This document shows, in pieces, positions 30,961 to 40,005 of a stretch of 64,000 nt of DNA. The notes under the pieces were generated by a model that saw only the letters and a program-made list of their open reading frames with translations, did not search any database and was not told the origin of the DNA. This stretch comes from Vagococcus luciliae (GTDB taxonomy: Bacteria > Bacillota > Bacilli > Lactobacillales > Vagococcaceae): the NCBI RefSeq assembly GCF_024637875.1, contig NZ_CP102451.1, positions 1,243,001-1,307,000 on the forward strand, in the 5' to 3' direction. Numbering within the stretch: the stretch's first letter is position 1; every line of letters begins with the position of its first letter. The translations under genes and the position numbers were made by a program.

Positions 30961-31068
30961 GAAAAGTCATGTCTATTTATATTTTAGGTAAAATAAGCTA
31001 TAATTATTTACAAGATATAAAAAAGATGAAAAGAATCATTTTTTGAAAAATGAATGGGAGGAAAGTCT

Positions 31069-32496
31069 ATGTCTAAACAACAAATTGGTGTTGTCGGTAT
31101 GGCAGTCATGGGTAAAAATTTAGCACTAAACATTGAGAGTAGAGGTTATACTGTTTCAGTTTTTAACCGGACATCATCAAAAACAGAGGAAGTTATCAAA
31201 GAACATCCTGATAAAAATTTAGTTGCAACTTATTCTATCGAAGAATTTGTTAATTCTCTTGAAACACCAAGACGAATTTTATTAATGGTAAAAGCCGGTA
31301 AAGCGACTGATTTAACAATTGAAAGTCTATTACCTTATTTAGATGAAGGTGATGTCTTAATTGACGGAGGTAATACTTACTTTAAAGATACCATCCGTCG
31401 TAATGAAGCACTGGCAACATCTGGTATCAATTTTATTGGTACTGGTGTATCTGGTGGTGAAGAAGGAGCGTTAAAAGGACCTTCTATGATGCCAGGTGGA
31501 CAAAAAGAAGCGTATGAATTAGTAGCCCCAATCTTTGAACAAATTGCAGCAAAAGCAGAAGATGGTGAGCCATGTGTGACGTATATTGGGCCAAATGGCG
31601 CAGGTCACTATGTAAAAATGGTGCATAACGGTATTGAGTATGGTGATATGCAATTAATCGCTGAGTCATATGATATTTTAACTCGTGTATTAGGTTTATC
31701 TGTTGAGGAAGTAGCAGATATCTTTAAGGATTGGAATACAGGAGAGTTGGATAGCTACTTGATTGAAATAACATCAGATATTCTAACTCGTAAAGATGAC
31801 TTAGGAACAGGGAAACCAATTGTTGACGTTATCTTAGATGCAGCTGGAAACAAAGGAACAGGTAAATGGACAAGTCAAAACGCGCTTGATTTAGGAACCC
31901 CATTACCACTTATTACAGAATCTGTATTTGCTCGTTATATTTCAGCTCTTAAATCAGAACGTGTTGCTGCAAGTAAGATTATTCCTGCGCCACCAGTGAA
32001 AGAGTTTACTGGAGATAAAAAAGAATTTATTGAAAAAATTCGCCAAGCTCTCTACTTCAGTAAAATTATGAGTTATGCTCAAGGATTTGCTCAAATGCGT
32101 ATGGCTAGTGAAGAATATGGTTGGGATTTAAACTATGGTAATATAGCGAAAATCTTTAGAGCAGGATGCATTATCCGTGCCCAATTTTTACAAAAGATTA
32201 CTGATGCTTATGAACGTAATCCAGAAATCAAAAATCTTATTTTAGATGATTATTTCTTAGATATCACAACAAAATATCAACAATCAGTTCGAGATGTTGT
32301 TTCTTTAGCTGTTGAAACAGGTGTACCTGTCCCTACATTCTCATCAGCTATTTCTTACTACGATTCTTATCGTACAAAAGATTTACCCGCAAATATTATT
32401 CAAGCACAAAGAGATTATTTTGGTGCTCATACATATGAACGTAAAGATCGTGATGGCGTGTTCCATTATGATTGGTATGGTGAAGAAAATAAATAA
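31069..32496 (+). CDS. gnd: 6-phosphogluconate dehydrogenase, decarboxylating
   Basis: The enzyme converts 6-phosphogluconate to ribulose 5-phosphate and CO2, yielding NADPH (oxidative pentose phosphate pathway). The 475 aa show [15 protein letters not shown] (NADP-binding), the [12 protein letters not shown] block, [21 protein letters not shown] (signature, split over ~125-150) and the catalytic [15 protein letters not shown] 31069 follows GGGAGG at the right spacing; the in-frame ATG at 31054 has no ribosome site of its own. A -10-like TATAAT is at 30999-31004. Confidence 0.97.
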   Translation: MSKQQIGVVGMAVMGKNLALNIESRGYTVSVFNRTSSKTEEVIKEHPDKNLVATYSIEEFVNSLETPRRILLMVKAGKATDLTIESLLPYLDEGDVLIDGGNTYFKDTIRRNEALATSGINFIGTGVSGGEEGALKGPSMMPGGQKEAYELVAPIFEQIAAKAEDGEPCVTYIGPNGAGHYVKMVHNGIEYGDMQLIAESYDILTRVLGLSVEEVADIFKDWNTGELDSYLIEITSDILTRKDDLGTGKPIVDVILDAAGNKGTGKWTSQNALDLGTPLPLITESVFARYISALKSERVAASKIIPAPPVKEFTGDKKEFIEKIRQALYFSKIMSYAQGFAQMRMASEEYGWDLNYGNIAKIFRAGCIIRAQFLQKITDAYERNPEIKNLILDDYFLDITTKYQQSVRDVVSLAVETGVPVPTFSSAISYYDSYRTKDLPANIIQAQRDYFGAHTYERKDRDGVFHYDWYGEENK

Positions 32497-32503
32497 GCAA
32501 ATT

Positions 32504-32543
32504 AAAAATCCAGTTACTAGAAGACTAGTAACTGGATTTTTTT
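32504..32543. terminator. Bidirectional terminator (gnd / HAD phosphatase)
   Basis: AAATCCAGTTACTAG / CTAGTAACTGGATTT with a 4-nt AAGA loop, A run on the left and T run on the right. Confidence 0.95.
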
Positions 32544-33360
32544 AGTTATCGTTAAGAACCCATTCATTGATGGCGTAAGCGACACCATCTTCATCATTGG
32601 TTTTTGTTATTTTGTTTGCAATGCTTTTTACACTGTCTACAGCATTTCCCATCGCAACCCCAATACCTGCATATTCAATCATAGATAAGTCATTTTCATT
32701 GTCACCAATTGCCATGACTTCTTCTTGTTTAATGTTTAGATGCGCAGCCAGTTCTTTGACTGATTCTCCTTTAGTTGCTTTAGGATCTAGTATCTCTAAA
32801 TAGTAAGGAGCACTTTTAACGATGGCAAAGCGTTCATGAAATTCTTGTGGAATTTTTTTAATTGCTGCATCAAGAATATCTTCATGATCAATCATCATTG
32901 CTTTTACAAGTTCGATATCTTTTGTCATGTCATTTACCGGTTTATATTGTAGTGGAATACCTGTGATTACTGCTTCGTTAATGGTATAAGGGCTAATATC
33001 AGGATTAGCTGTATACATTGTATCAGCATCTTGTACATGGAAATGAACGCCTAGTTTACGTGATAATAGTTCTAAATCTTGATAGTCATCTAATGACAGT
33101 GAATGTCGTAAAATAACTTCTTTTGTTCCAGCATTTTGAATCATGCCACCATTATATGTAATAATAAAACTGTGGTCATTTTCTAATTCAAGTTCTTTTA
33201 CTAAATCAATGACTCCAATAGTTGGTCTTCCTGTTGTTAAAACAATATCAATCCCACTATCAGAAGCTTTTTTAATTGTTTCCTTCACTTTTGGTGTTAA
33301 TTTTCTTTCTGAATTGACTAAAGTGCCATCAATATCAATCGTGACCATTTTAATTCCCAA
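32542..33360 (-). CDS. Cof-type HAD family hydrolase
   Basis: A 272-aa haloacid dehalogenase-like phosphatase of the Cof/YidA subfamily. Motif I is DIDGTLV (~residues 8-14), motif II LTTGRP (~40), motif III a Lys near TKGESVKELAAHL, and motif IV GDNENDLSMIEYAGIGVAMGNA. The cap is the C2B type. Such enzymes hydrolyse sugar phosphates, nucleotides or flavin phosphates with broad specificity. The start is TTG 33360, giving the family N-terminus M-GIKMVTIDIDGTL, with AAAGGAC in the end of the preceding HD gene; ATG 33348 is an alternative. Last gene of a leftward three-gene operon. Confidence 0.9.
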   Translation of the reverse strand: MGIKMVTIDIDGTLVNSERKLTPKVKETIKKASDSGIDIVLTTGRPTIGVIDLVKELELENDHSFIITYNGGMIQNAGTKEVILRHSLSLDDYQDLELLSRKLGVHFHVQDADTMYTANPDISPYTINEAVITGIPLQYKPVNDMTKDIELVKAMMIDHEDILDAAIKKIPQEFHERFAIVKSAPYYLEILDPKATKGESVKELAAHLNIKQEEVMAIGDNENDLSMIEYAGIGVAMGNAVDSVKSIANKITKTNDEDGVAYAINEWVLNDN

Positions 33361-33363
33361 ATA

Positions 33364-34701
33364 TTACACGTCCTTTTTAATTATTTCTCCATTTTTTATG
33401 GAGTTGTTAAAAGTGTTAATAGAGTCTTCAAATAAAGTATAATTGTCTAATGTAGAGGATGCAAGCATTTCATCAGGGAAATAAAAGCGTTGATCCCCCT
33501 TAGTTTCTCCTGCAATTGCTCTAACTAACTCACTAGCACTTGCAAGTTCAATTAGTTCTCCATCAGGGTATATAAGCTCGATTTGTGTTTTATTTTGTGA
33601 TTTTTCTGGTTTGTAAAAATCATAAGGTAAATCAAAACTTGAATTAATTGCAGTATAATAGGTATGATTAAAACCAACTTTTTCAACTAAATCTTGCAAA
33701 TCTGGTAACATGATAAAACTCTCATTTGAAAAGGCTGCTGATTTAAATGGAACACGATTTAAAAATCGTTTAGATAAATCATTTAAAATAGCATCATCTG
33801 AATGGCTCCATAAATGAAATGCTGTAGTTAATACACCATCATCTAACACAAGATAATCGTTTAAATCAAAATTATGTGCAAGGAAAGGAACTAAAAGAGG
33901 CGATGTTTTATTAAAATATGGTTTATTATCATGGTATAAATCTTGAGCTCGTTGTAATAAACGATCTAAAACCATTTCCATTCCTCGAGAGACGGGATGA
34001 AAATAAATTTGCATGTACATCTGATAGCGGCTAACAATGTAATCTTCAACAGCATGCATGCCACTTATTTTAAAAACAATCCCACTTTTATGAGGTCTGA
34101 TGACACGTAAAATACGTGTTAAATCAAATGTACCATATTCTGTTCCAGTAAAATAGGCGTCTCGTAACAAATAATCCATTCTATCTGCATCGATTTGACT
34201 AGAAATCAGTTGAACGACTTGTTTATTTGGATAGGTTTTAGCAATCACACTCGCTACCTTTTCAGGGAATTCTTCTGACACTTGTCGTAAAATCTGATTA
34301 ATTTCTGTTTTATTTGATGTGATGATGTCGACTGTAATTTGTTCATGATTTGTTTTAAAAATCGCTTCAAATGTATGTGAAAAAGGTCCGTGACCTAGAT
34401 CATGTAATAATGCCGCACATAGTGTAACAAGTCGTTCTGAATCATCCCATCCATACTCCCCGTATTCTCTCGCATCATAATTTCGTTTAAAGTAGTTGCA
34501 AATTCTGCGAGTAATTTCGTAGACCCCTAAAGAGTGACCAAAACGAGAATGCTCTGCTGTGTGAAAGGTTAATGATGTTGTTCCAAGTTGCTTGATTCGT
34601 CTTAGGCGTTGGAATTCTTTGGCATTAATTAATTCTAAAATAATTGGGTGTTCAACTTTAATATCATGGTGTATAGGATCTCTAAATACTTTTTCAATCA
34701 A
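33364..34701 (-). CDS. HD-domain phosphohydrolase, EF1143/YwfO-type dNTP triphosphohydrolase
   Basis: A 445-aa HD-superfamily protein. It shows RLRRIKQLG, HTAEHSRFGHSLGVYEITRRI (metal-binding His), and the HD motif LLHDLGHGPFSHTFE, followed by DADRMDYLLRDAYFTGTEYG, which is characteristic of dGTPase/SAMHD1-like enzymes. The E. faecalis relative EF1143 is a structurally known dNTP triphosphohydrolase; activity here is inferred by similarity. The start is TTG 34701 with AAAGGAGG 8 bases upstream, immediately after the stop codon of the lipoyl transferase gene, so the two are tightly coupled. Confidence 0.9.
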   Translation of the reverse strand: MIEKVFRDPIHHDIKVEHPIILELINAKEFQRLRRIKQLGTTSLTFHTAEHSRFGHSLGVYEITRRICNYFKRNYDAREYGEYGWDDSERLVTLCAALLHDLGHGPFSHTFEAIFKTNHEQITVDIITSNKTEINQILRQVSEEFPEKVASVIAKTYPNKQVVQLISSQIDADRMDYLLRDAYFTGTEYGTFDLTRILRVIRPHKSGIVFKISGMHAVEDYIVSRYQMYMQIYFHPVSRGMEMVLDRLLQRAQDLYHDNKPYFNKTSPLLVPFLAHNFDLNDYLVLDDGVLTTAFHLWSHSDDAILNDLSKRFLNRVPFKSAAFSNESFIMLPDLQDLVEKVGFNHTYYTAINSSFDLPYDFYKPEKSQNKTQIELIYPDGELIELASASELVRAIAGETKGDQRFYFPDEMLASSTLDNYTLFEDSINTFNNSIKNGEIIKKDV

Positions 34702-35556
34702 TTAATCCACCTCCTTTAAAATAGTATTAATCCTCTCATTTCGCTGTTCCATTCTTTGATAGCCCTTGTCGTAACTTTCTTTAAATTCATCAGAAGTTAA
34801 AAAATGGTTAAATTTGACTTGAGCAGTATCATCAATTGTCCAGTTTTGACTAATAGCTTCAATAATGAGCGTTTGCATTTGTTCAACGTTCAGTTTTTGT
34901 TGTAGTAAGTCCGATAAATTTCGCATAGAGTTTGGATCAACTGGAGGGAAAGTCTCTTTTCCAAATTTGTCTTTTAAACCTGCTTGATAAAATTGTTGGA
35001 CTAGGTTTCCTCTTTTTTCTTGGTTACCATTAACACTGATATAAATCATAATGCTTAAGCCTTTTTTTATTCGACGTTGGGCAATACCGGCAAATTTTTT
35101 TTCATTAATACTTAAATCGTATTCACCAGGACAGTAGGAATTTACTACCTCGAAAGAGTCTATAATAACATTGAATGAAGATAGAGCGTTTGAAATGATG
35201 GCTTTCATTGTTTCATATCCATGATTAATACTGGTTTGATTAGTAAATTCTTGTGGTAAAATCATTGAAAAGTTTAAAATCCCATCATCAGCTACTACAG
35301 CTAAACCGCCAGAATTTCGTACAACAGGATGATAGTGATGAAATCTAACCGAAGAGATGGCATCACTTAAGTCTGCGACACGAGTATCTTGCATTCCTAA
35401 TATTAGTTGATTTGTCATCGTCCAAAAATGAATGATAGGCATTCCATGTTTACCTGAGTAATCAGCCAAAATATCTGTCACGATAAATGGATCATATTTA
35501 TTTTCATTTGTTAGATGATGTTGTTCAAACAGAACAATTGATTGTTTTAACGACAT
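34702..35556 (-). CDS. Lipoate-protein ligase A family protein, LipL-like octanoyl/lipoyl transferase
   Basis: A 284-aa BPL/LplA/LipB-fold enzyme that attaches or transfers lipoyl or octanoyl groups to GcvH or E2 subunits. VVRNSGGLAVVADDGILNFSMI carries the RxxGG motif. NSYCPGEYDLSINEKKFAGIAQRR carries a Cys at the place used as acyl-accepting nucleophile in LipM/LipL, plus the conserved Lys. The Cys favours a LipL/LipM-type transferase over an ATP-dependent LplA; which one cannot be decided by eye. AAGGAG is 6 bases before the ATG, and TATAAT on the minus strand (35585-35590) gives a plausible -10. First gene of the leftward operon. Confidence 0.85.
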   Translation of the reverse strand: MSLKQSIVLFEQHHLTNENKYDPFIVTDILADYSGKHGMPIIHFWTMTNQLILGMQDTRVADLSDAISSVRFHHYHPVVRNSGGLAVVADDGILNFSMILPQEFTNQTSINHGYETMKAIISNALSSFNVIIDSFEVVNSYCPGEYDLSINEKKFAGIAQRRIKKGLSIMIYISVNGNQEKRGNLVQQFYQAGLKDKFGKETFPPVDPNSMRNLSDLLQQKLNVEQMQTLIIEAISQNWTIDDTAQVKFNHFLTSDEFKESYDKGYQRMEQRNERINTILKEVD

Positions 35557-35637
35557 ATATACAACTCCTTTTTATACTTTCCTTATTATACCGATTCTTT
35601 TGTGAAACGGAAAGGATTTAAGAATAATCACAAAGGT

Positions 35638-35666
35638 TTGACAAAGCTTTTAAAAAAGACCAAAAT
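35638..35666 (+). promoter_or_regulatory. Possible promoter of ywiB-rpoE
   Basis: TTGACA at 35638-35643 with CAAAAT 17 bases later, ~30 bases before the ywiB-like gene. The -35 is perfect, the -10 weak. Confidence 0.5.
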
Positions 35667-35693
35667 ATATAAAAAAGTAAAGAGGTGGAATGA

Positions 35694-36140
35694 GTGTCGC
35701 AAAGAGAAAAAACACCAATTAATATTTTGGTGAAAACTGAGGTTACACAAGAGCAAGAATTTAAAGAATTTTTAGTAGAAGTCAAAGGTAATATGGTAGT
35801 GATTAATGATGTCATCTATTTAAGATACGAAGAATTATTGGAAGGAATTGATAAACCTGTTCCTGTTACAATAAAAATTTTACCAGATGGAACGGTAACA
35901 TTGATTCGCTCAGGTGATGTTAAAATGAAATTAAATTTTTCCTATGAGGAAAAGCGGGAAACAACGTATGCTACTCCTTATGGTATGATGAGTATTTCAA
36001 CTATGACTAATCATTTACATATTAGTCTAAAAGATAATCCACAATCAGGTGATTTAACAATTGATTATGATTTATTTGCTGGGGAAGAAAAGTTAGGAAC
36101 ATACCATTTGATGATTAATTTTAGTGGAGAGAATAGATGA
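35694..36140 (+). CDS. DUF1934 (YwiB-like) beta-barrel protein
   Basis: A 148-aa protein of the DUF1934/YwiB family, predicted to form a lipocalin/calycin-like beta barrel. It has the conserved stretch DVIYLRYEE near the middle and GDLTIDYDLFAGEEKLGTYHLMI near the end. Function is unknown. The neighbourhood with rpoE is conserved in Firmicutes. The start is GTG 35694, 5 bases after AGAGGTGG; an overlapping ATG at 35690 is out of frame. No signal peptide is seen, so it is cytoplasmic. Confidence 0.85.
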   Translation: MSQREKTPINILVKTEVTQEQEFKEFLVEVKGNMVVINDVIYLRYEELLEGIDKPVPVTIKILPDGTVTLIRSGDVKMKLNFSYEEKRETTYATPYGMMSISTMTNHLHISLKDNPQSGDLTIDYDLFAGEEKLGTYHLMINFSGENR

Positions 36141-36215
36141 AATAAAAATTTTGAATTGCAAAGAAACACTAGTTATTGTATGATAAAGAGTAGACTGTGA
36201 AAGGACGTGTGTCAG

Positions 36216-36821
36216 TTGGAAATTAAAGCTTTTGAAGGCGTAAATAAAAATGAATTGTCGATGATTGAAGTTGCACATGCAATTTTAAATCAACGTGGAG
36301 ACATTATTGATTTTAGTGATTTAGTAAATGAAATCCAAAACTACTTAGAAAAAGCAGATAGTGAAATTCGTGACATCTTGCCACAATTTTATACAGACTT
36401 AAATATTGACGGAAGTTTTATTTCTTTAGGAGATAATCGTTGGGGCTTACGTAGCTGGTATCCAATCGATTCAATTGACGAAGAAGTTTCTGGTGTGGAT
36501 GACGATGAAGAAGAAACACCACGTCGTAAAAAACGTAAAAAAGTTAATGCGTTTATCGCAATGGATGACGATGCCATTGATTATAATGATGATGATCCAG
36601 AAGATTTGGACTTAGTCGATCATGATGAAGATGATGATGAGTTGTATGAAGATGAAGAAGATGAAACAAAAGAAATCAAAGAATACACAACTGATTTATC
36701 AGAAATCGGTGCTGACAATGACGTTGATGATGACGTGCCAGAAGGTGTAGAAGAAGATCTAACCATCGTTGAAGAAGATGATTTATACGACAATGATGAT
36801 GAAGAAGACGAAGAATTATAA
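36216..36821 (+). CDS. rpoE: DNA-directed RNA polymerase subunit delta
   Basis: Delta is the Gram-positive-specific RNA polymerase subunit that speeds recycling and raises sensitivity to initiating NTP levels. The N-terminal HARE-HTH domain (~1-90) includes [26 protein letters not shown] and [19 protein letters not shown]. It is followed by a basic patch (RRKKRKKVN) and a very acidic, disordered tail of ~95 residues rich in Asp and Glu. The start is taken as TTG 36216, 10 bases after AAAGGA; GTG 36207 touches the ribosome site and is less likely. The 201-aa length is normal. Confidence 0.95.
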   Translation: MEIKAFEGVNKNELSMIEVAHAILNQRGDIIDFSDLVNEIQNYLEKADSEIRDILPQFYTDLNIDGSFISLGDNRWGLRSWYPIDSIDEEVSGVDDDEEETPRRKKRKKVNAFIAMDDDAIDYNDDDPEDLDLVDHDEDDDELYEDEEDETKEIKEYTTDLSEIGADNDVDDDVPEGVEEDLTIVEEDDLYDNDDEEDEEL

Positions 36822-36823
36822 TA

Positions 36824-36851
36824 AAAAGAGTGTCATTTGATGCTCTTTTTT
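36824..36851 (+). terminator. Terminator after rpoE
   Basis: AAAAGAGTGTCA / TGATGCTCTTTT stem (two G-U pairs, 2-nt loop) with a T run, just after the stop. Confidence 0.8.
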
Positions 36852-36878
36852 GTTTATTATAGAATAGGAGAGATAGCA

Positions 36879-37220
36879 ATGATTAGTGAGGTAGTAGATA
36901 AAATAATTTTTGTATTAAATGCTTTTTCAGTGATTATTCTCTTAGTGGGTGTGGCAAAAGCCATCGTTGATTTTACTAAAAATGAATTTGGAAGCGGCAC
37001 AAGGGAAGAAATATCTTTCAGAAATAATAAAATTAAATTATATTTAGGATCTTATATATTACTAAGTTTGGAAGTGCTTATTGCGTCAGATATTATTGAA
37101 ACTATTTTAAACCCATCAACACAAGATATTGTTATCTTAGGTGGAATTGTCGTGATCAGAACAGCTATCTCTTATTTTTTAGGAAAAGAAATTGAACAAA
37201 CACATAATGAGGAAGAGTAG
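36879..37220 (+). CDS. DUF1622 family membrane protein
   Basis: A 113-aa protein with three hydrophobic segments (~10-28, ~55-75, ~83-102). The sequence LGSYILLSLEVLIASDIIETI followed by IVILGGIVVIRTAISYFLGKEIEQ is characteristic of the DUF1622 family. Function is unknown. ATG 36879 with AGGAGAG is preferred; an earlier in-frame ATG at 36837 lies in the rpoE terminator. Confidence 0.85.
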   Translation: MISEVVDKIIFVLNAFSVIILLVGVAKAIVDFTKNEFGSGTREEISFRNNKIKLYLGSYILLSLEVLIASDIIETILNPSTQDIVILGGIVVIRTAISYFLGKEIEQTHNEEE

Positions 37221-37239
37221 AGATACTCTTTCTTTTTTT
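37212..37239 (+). terminator. Terminator after the DUF1622 gene
   Basis: AAGAGTA / TACTCTT stem with a GAGA loop and a T-rich tail; it overlaps the stop codon. Confidence 0.75.
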
Positions 37240-37323
37240 ATAAGCATAACGCTTGATTTTTAAAATGAAAGCAGATACAATCTTAACTATACCAAATGAT
37301 AAAAAAATAAAAGGAGAATTGTT

Positions 37324-38802
37324 ATGACAGCTGTTAACGATATATACAAAGAATATAATTTGTTTATTAATGGAGAGTGGACAAAAGGCGCTAAGGGAGA
37401 GATGTTAGATACTTTTTCGCCTGTAAATGGAGAAAAAATTGGCTCATTTGTTGATGCCGTTGATGCCGACGTTGATGCTGCCGTTGAAGCAGCACAAAAT
37501 GCTCTGCCTGAATGGCGCGATTGGTCACTTGTTGATAGAAGTAATTTATTATTAAAAATTGCAGATGTCATTGATGAGAATATGGAGCATTTAGCTTACG
37601 TAGAGTCTATCGACAATGGAAAACCAATTCGTGAAACAAAAGCGATTGATGTACCACTTAGTGCCGATCATTTTAGATACTTTGCTGGTGTGATACGTAG
37701 TGAAGAAGGATCAGCACAATCACTAGATAAAGACACATTAACTTTAATATTAAGAGAACCAATCGGGGTGGTTGGACAAATTATTCCATGGAATTTTCCA
37801 ATTCTTATGGCAGCGTGGAAATTAGCTCCAGCTCTAGCTGCTGGAAATACTATCGTCATTCATCCATCATCATCCACTTCTTTAAGCTTATTAGAATTAG
37901 TTAGGTTGATTGGTCCAATGTTACCAAAGGGTGTGTTAAATTTAATTACAGGTAAAGGATCTAAATCAGGCGATTATATGTTAAAACATGATGGATTTAA
38001 TAAACTAGCCTTTACAGGATCAACAGAAGTTGGCTATAAAGTTGCTCGAGCTGCAGCAGATAAATTAATTCCTGCAACCCTTGAATTGGGTGGTAAATCA
38101 GCGAATATCTTCTTTGATGATATGCCATTTGAAAAAGCAGTTGAAGGAGCGCAACTTGGTATTTTGTTTAATCAAGGACAAGTATGTTGTGCAGGATCAA
38201 GAATTTTCGTTCAAGAAGGAATCTACGATAAATTCGTAGCAGAATTAAAAGAAAAATTTGAAGCCGTAGTCGTTGGGGATGCGTTGGATGAAAATGTCCA
38301 AATGGGTGCCCAAGTGAATGAAGGACAAGTAAATAAAATTTTAGAAGCGGTAGAAGTGGGACGTAAAGAAGGTGCAACAATTTTAACAGGTGGAAAACGT
38401 CTTGATGGTGACTTAGGAAAAGGATGTTATGTGGCACCAACACTTTTAACTGATGTAACAAATGATATGGAAGTTGCCCAAGAAGAAATTTTTGGTCCTG
38501 TGGCTGTTGTGATCAAGTTTAAAACAATTGATGAAGTAATTAAAATGGCAAACGATTCTGAATATGGTTTAGGTGGTGGTGTTTGGACTAAAAATATCAA
38601 CACAGCTCTTAAAGTGAGTCGAGGAATTGAAACAGGACGTGTATGGGTAAATACATATAATCAAATTCCTGCTGGAGCACCATTTGGTGGATACAAAAAA
38701 TCTGGTATTGGTCGAGAAACACATAAAGCAATTCTTGATGCGTATAGCCAATTTAAAAATATTTACATCGATACAAAGGAAACTGGGTTTAACCTTTATT
38801 AA
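37324..38802 (+). CDS. aldA: NAD-dependent aldehyde dehydrogenase, AldA type
   Basis: A 492-aa aldehyde dehydrogenase oxidising aldehydes to acids with NAD. Catalytic residues are present: PWNFP (oxyanion Asn), FTGSTEVG, ELGGKS (general base Glu, ~265) and GQVCCAGSR (nucleophile Cys, ~299). It closely resembles the staphylococcal AldA group. The NAD-site lysine segment common in ALDHs (KPSE) reads HPSSS here; AldA relatives also lack the Lys, so this is a family feature rather than damage. The natural aldehyde is unknown; acetaldehyde-like substrates are likely. AAAGGAG precedes the ATG. It lies upstream of fba but in its own unit. Confidence 0.88.
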   Translation: MTAVNDIYKEYNLFINGEWTKGAKGEMLDTFSPVNGEKIGSFVDAVDADVDAAVEAAQNALPEWRDWSLVDRSNLLLKIADVIDENMEHLAYVESIDNGKPIRETKAIDVPLSADHFRYFAGVIRSEEGSAQSLDKDTLTLILREPIGVVGQIIPWNFPILMAAWKLAPALAAGNTIVIHPSSSTSLSLLELVRLIGPMLPKGVLNLITGKGSKSGDYMLKHDGFNKLAFTGSTEVGYKVARAAADKLIPATLELGGKSANIFFDDMPFEKAVEGAQLGILFNQGQVCCAGSRIFVQEGIYDKFVAELKEKFEAVVVGDALDENVQMGAQVNEGQVNKILEAVEVGRKEGATILTGGKRLDGDLGKGCYVAPTLLTDVTNDMEVAQEEIFGPVAVVIKFKTIDEVIKMANDSEYGLGGGVWTKNINTALKVSRGIETGRVWVNTYNQIPAGAPFGGYKKSGIGRETHKAILDAYSQFKNIYIDTKETGFNLY

Positions 38803-38948
38803 AAAAGGACTTTAATAAAATTTTCTGAAAATAACGTCAAAGATTGTGATTTGACTAGCAAAAAAAACTAAAGAGTGTTAAAATAATGGTGTTAGTTAAG
38901 TATCACCTATATAAAATAGAGTGATAACATAATAGGAGGAATTTAATT

Positions 38949-39815
38949 ATGGCATTAGTATCAGCAACAGAAATGTTAAAAAAAGCTAAAGAGGGCAAAT
39001 ATGCAGTTGGTGCATTCAACACAAACAATTTAGAATGGACTAAAGCTATCCTAAAAGGTGCACAAGAATCTAATTCTCCAGTAATGATTCAAACTTCTAT
39101 GGGTGCTGCAAAATATATGGGTGGCTACCAAGTATGTTACGATTTAGTTAACGACTTAATTGACTCAATGGGAATTACAGTTCCAGTAGCATTACACTTA
39201 GACCATGGTGAATACGAAGATGCATTAAAATGTATCGAAATTGGTTACACATCTGTAATGTTTGATGGTTCTCACTTACCATTTGAAGAAAACTTAGAAA
39301 AAGCAAAAGATGTTGTTGCTAAAGCTCATGCTAAAGGTGTTTCTGTAGAGTGTGAAGTTGGATCAATTGGTGGAGAAGAAGATGGTGTTATCGGTTCTGG
39401 TGAATTAGCAGATCCAGCTGAATGTAAAGCAATGTCTGAAACAGGAATTGATTTCTTAGCTGCAGGTATTGGTAATATTCATGGTTCTTACCCTGAAAAC
39501 TGGGCTGGTTTAAGCTTTGATCGTTTAGCTGAAATTGCTGCAGTAATCGACGGTAAACCAATGGTATTACATGGTGGTTCTGGTATTCCATTAGATCAAA
39601 TCCAAAAAGCAATCTCTTTAGGCGTATCAAAAATTAACGTTAATACTGAATGTCAAGAAGTATTTGCAGCTGCAACACGTAAATACATTGAAGAAGGCAA
39701 AGACTTAGAAGGTAAAGGATTTGACCCTCGTAAATTATTAGCTCCAGGTACTACTGCAGTAACTGAGTTAGTTAAAGAACGTATCCAATGGTTTGGATCA
39801 AACGGTAAAGCATAA
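38949..39815 (+). CDS. fba: Class II fructose-1,6-bisphosphate aldolase
   Basis: The zinc-dependent aldolase splits fructose 1,6-bisphosphate into dihydroxyacetone phosphate and glyceraldehyde 3-phosphate in glycolysis. The 288 aa show VALHLDHGEYEDALKCI (Zn-binding His), the VECEVGSIGGEEDG segment, GIGNIHGSYPE, and LHGGSGIPLDQI. Codon use is more uniform than in neighbours (GGT, GCA, AAC, TTA rich), as expected for an abundant glycolytic enzyme. AGGAGG precedes the ATG. A terminator follows. fba upstream of murA and rho matches Enterococcus and Bacillus order. Confidence 0.98.
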   Translation: MALVSATEMLKKAKEGKYAVGAFNTNNLEWTKAILKGAQESNSPVMIQTSMGAAKYMGGYQVCYDLVNDLIDSMGITVPVALHLDHGEYEDALKCIEIGYTSVMFDGSHLPFEENLEKAKDVVAKAHAKGVSVECEVGSIGGEEDGVIGSGELADPAECKAMSETGIDFLAAGIGNIHGSYPENWAGLSFDRLAEIAAVIDGKPMVLHGGSGIPLDQIQKAISLGVSKINVNTECQEVFAAATRKYIEEGKDLEGKGFDPRKLLAPGTTAVTELVKERIQWFGSNGKA

Positions 39816-39831
39816 TTTTAAAGCTTTAATG

Positions 39832-39869
39832 AAAAAAGAGTGTCTGACTTTGTCAGTCGCTCTTTTTTT
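39832..39869 (+). terminator. Terminator after fba
   Basis: AAAAAAGAG / CTCTTTTTT outer stem and TGAC / GTCA inner stem, with a T run. Confidence 0.85.
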
Positions 39870-39949
39870 ACGTATAAATTTACCAAGTGCTTTTTTTCAT
39901 TTATATTGTGTGATAGAATACAACTATATTATGCATAACGAAACTTATT

Positions 39950-39977
39950 TGGCTGCTTATTTTAAGCGGCTTTTTTA
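39950..39977 (+). promoter_or_regulatory. Terminator-like hairpin in the murA leader
   Basis: GCTGCTT / AAGCGGC stem (one G-U) with an AT loop and six T, 29 bases before murA. It is too far from fba, which has its own terminator, so it may be an attenuator for murA. Confidence 0.55.
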
Positions 39978-40005
39978 AAGACTAAAGTGAGGTCATTAAG
40001 ACAAA

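Noticed and set aside
37860-37880. Loss of the NAD-site lysine in AldA as a sign of inactivation
   Set aside because: Related AldA proteins also have a non-Lys residue in this PSSS segment, and the catalytic Cys, Glu and Asn are all present.
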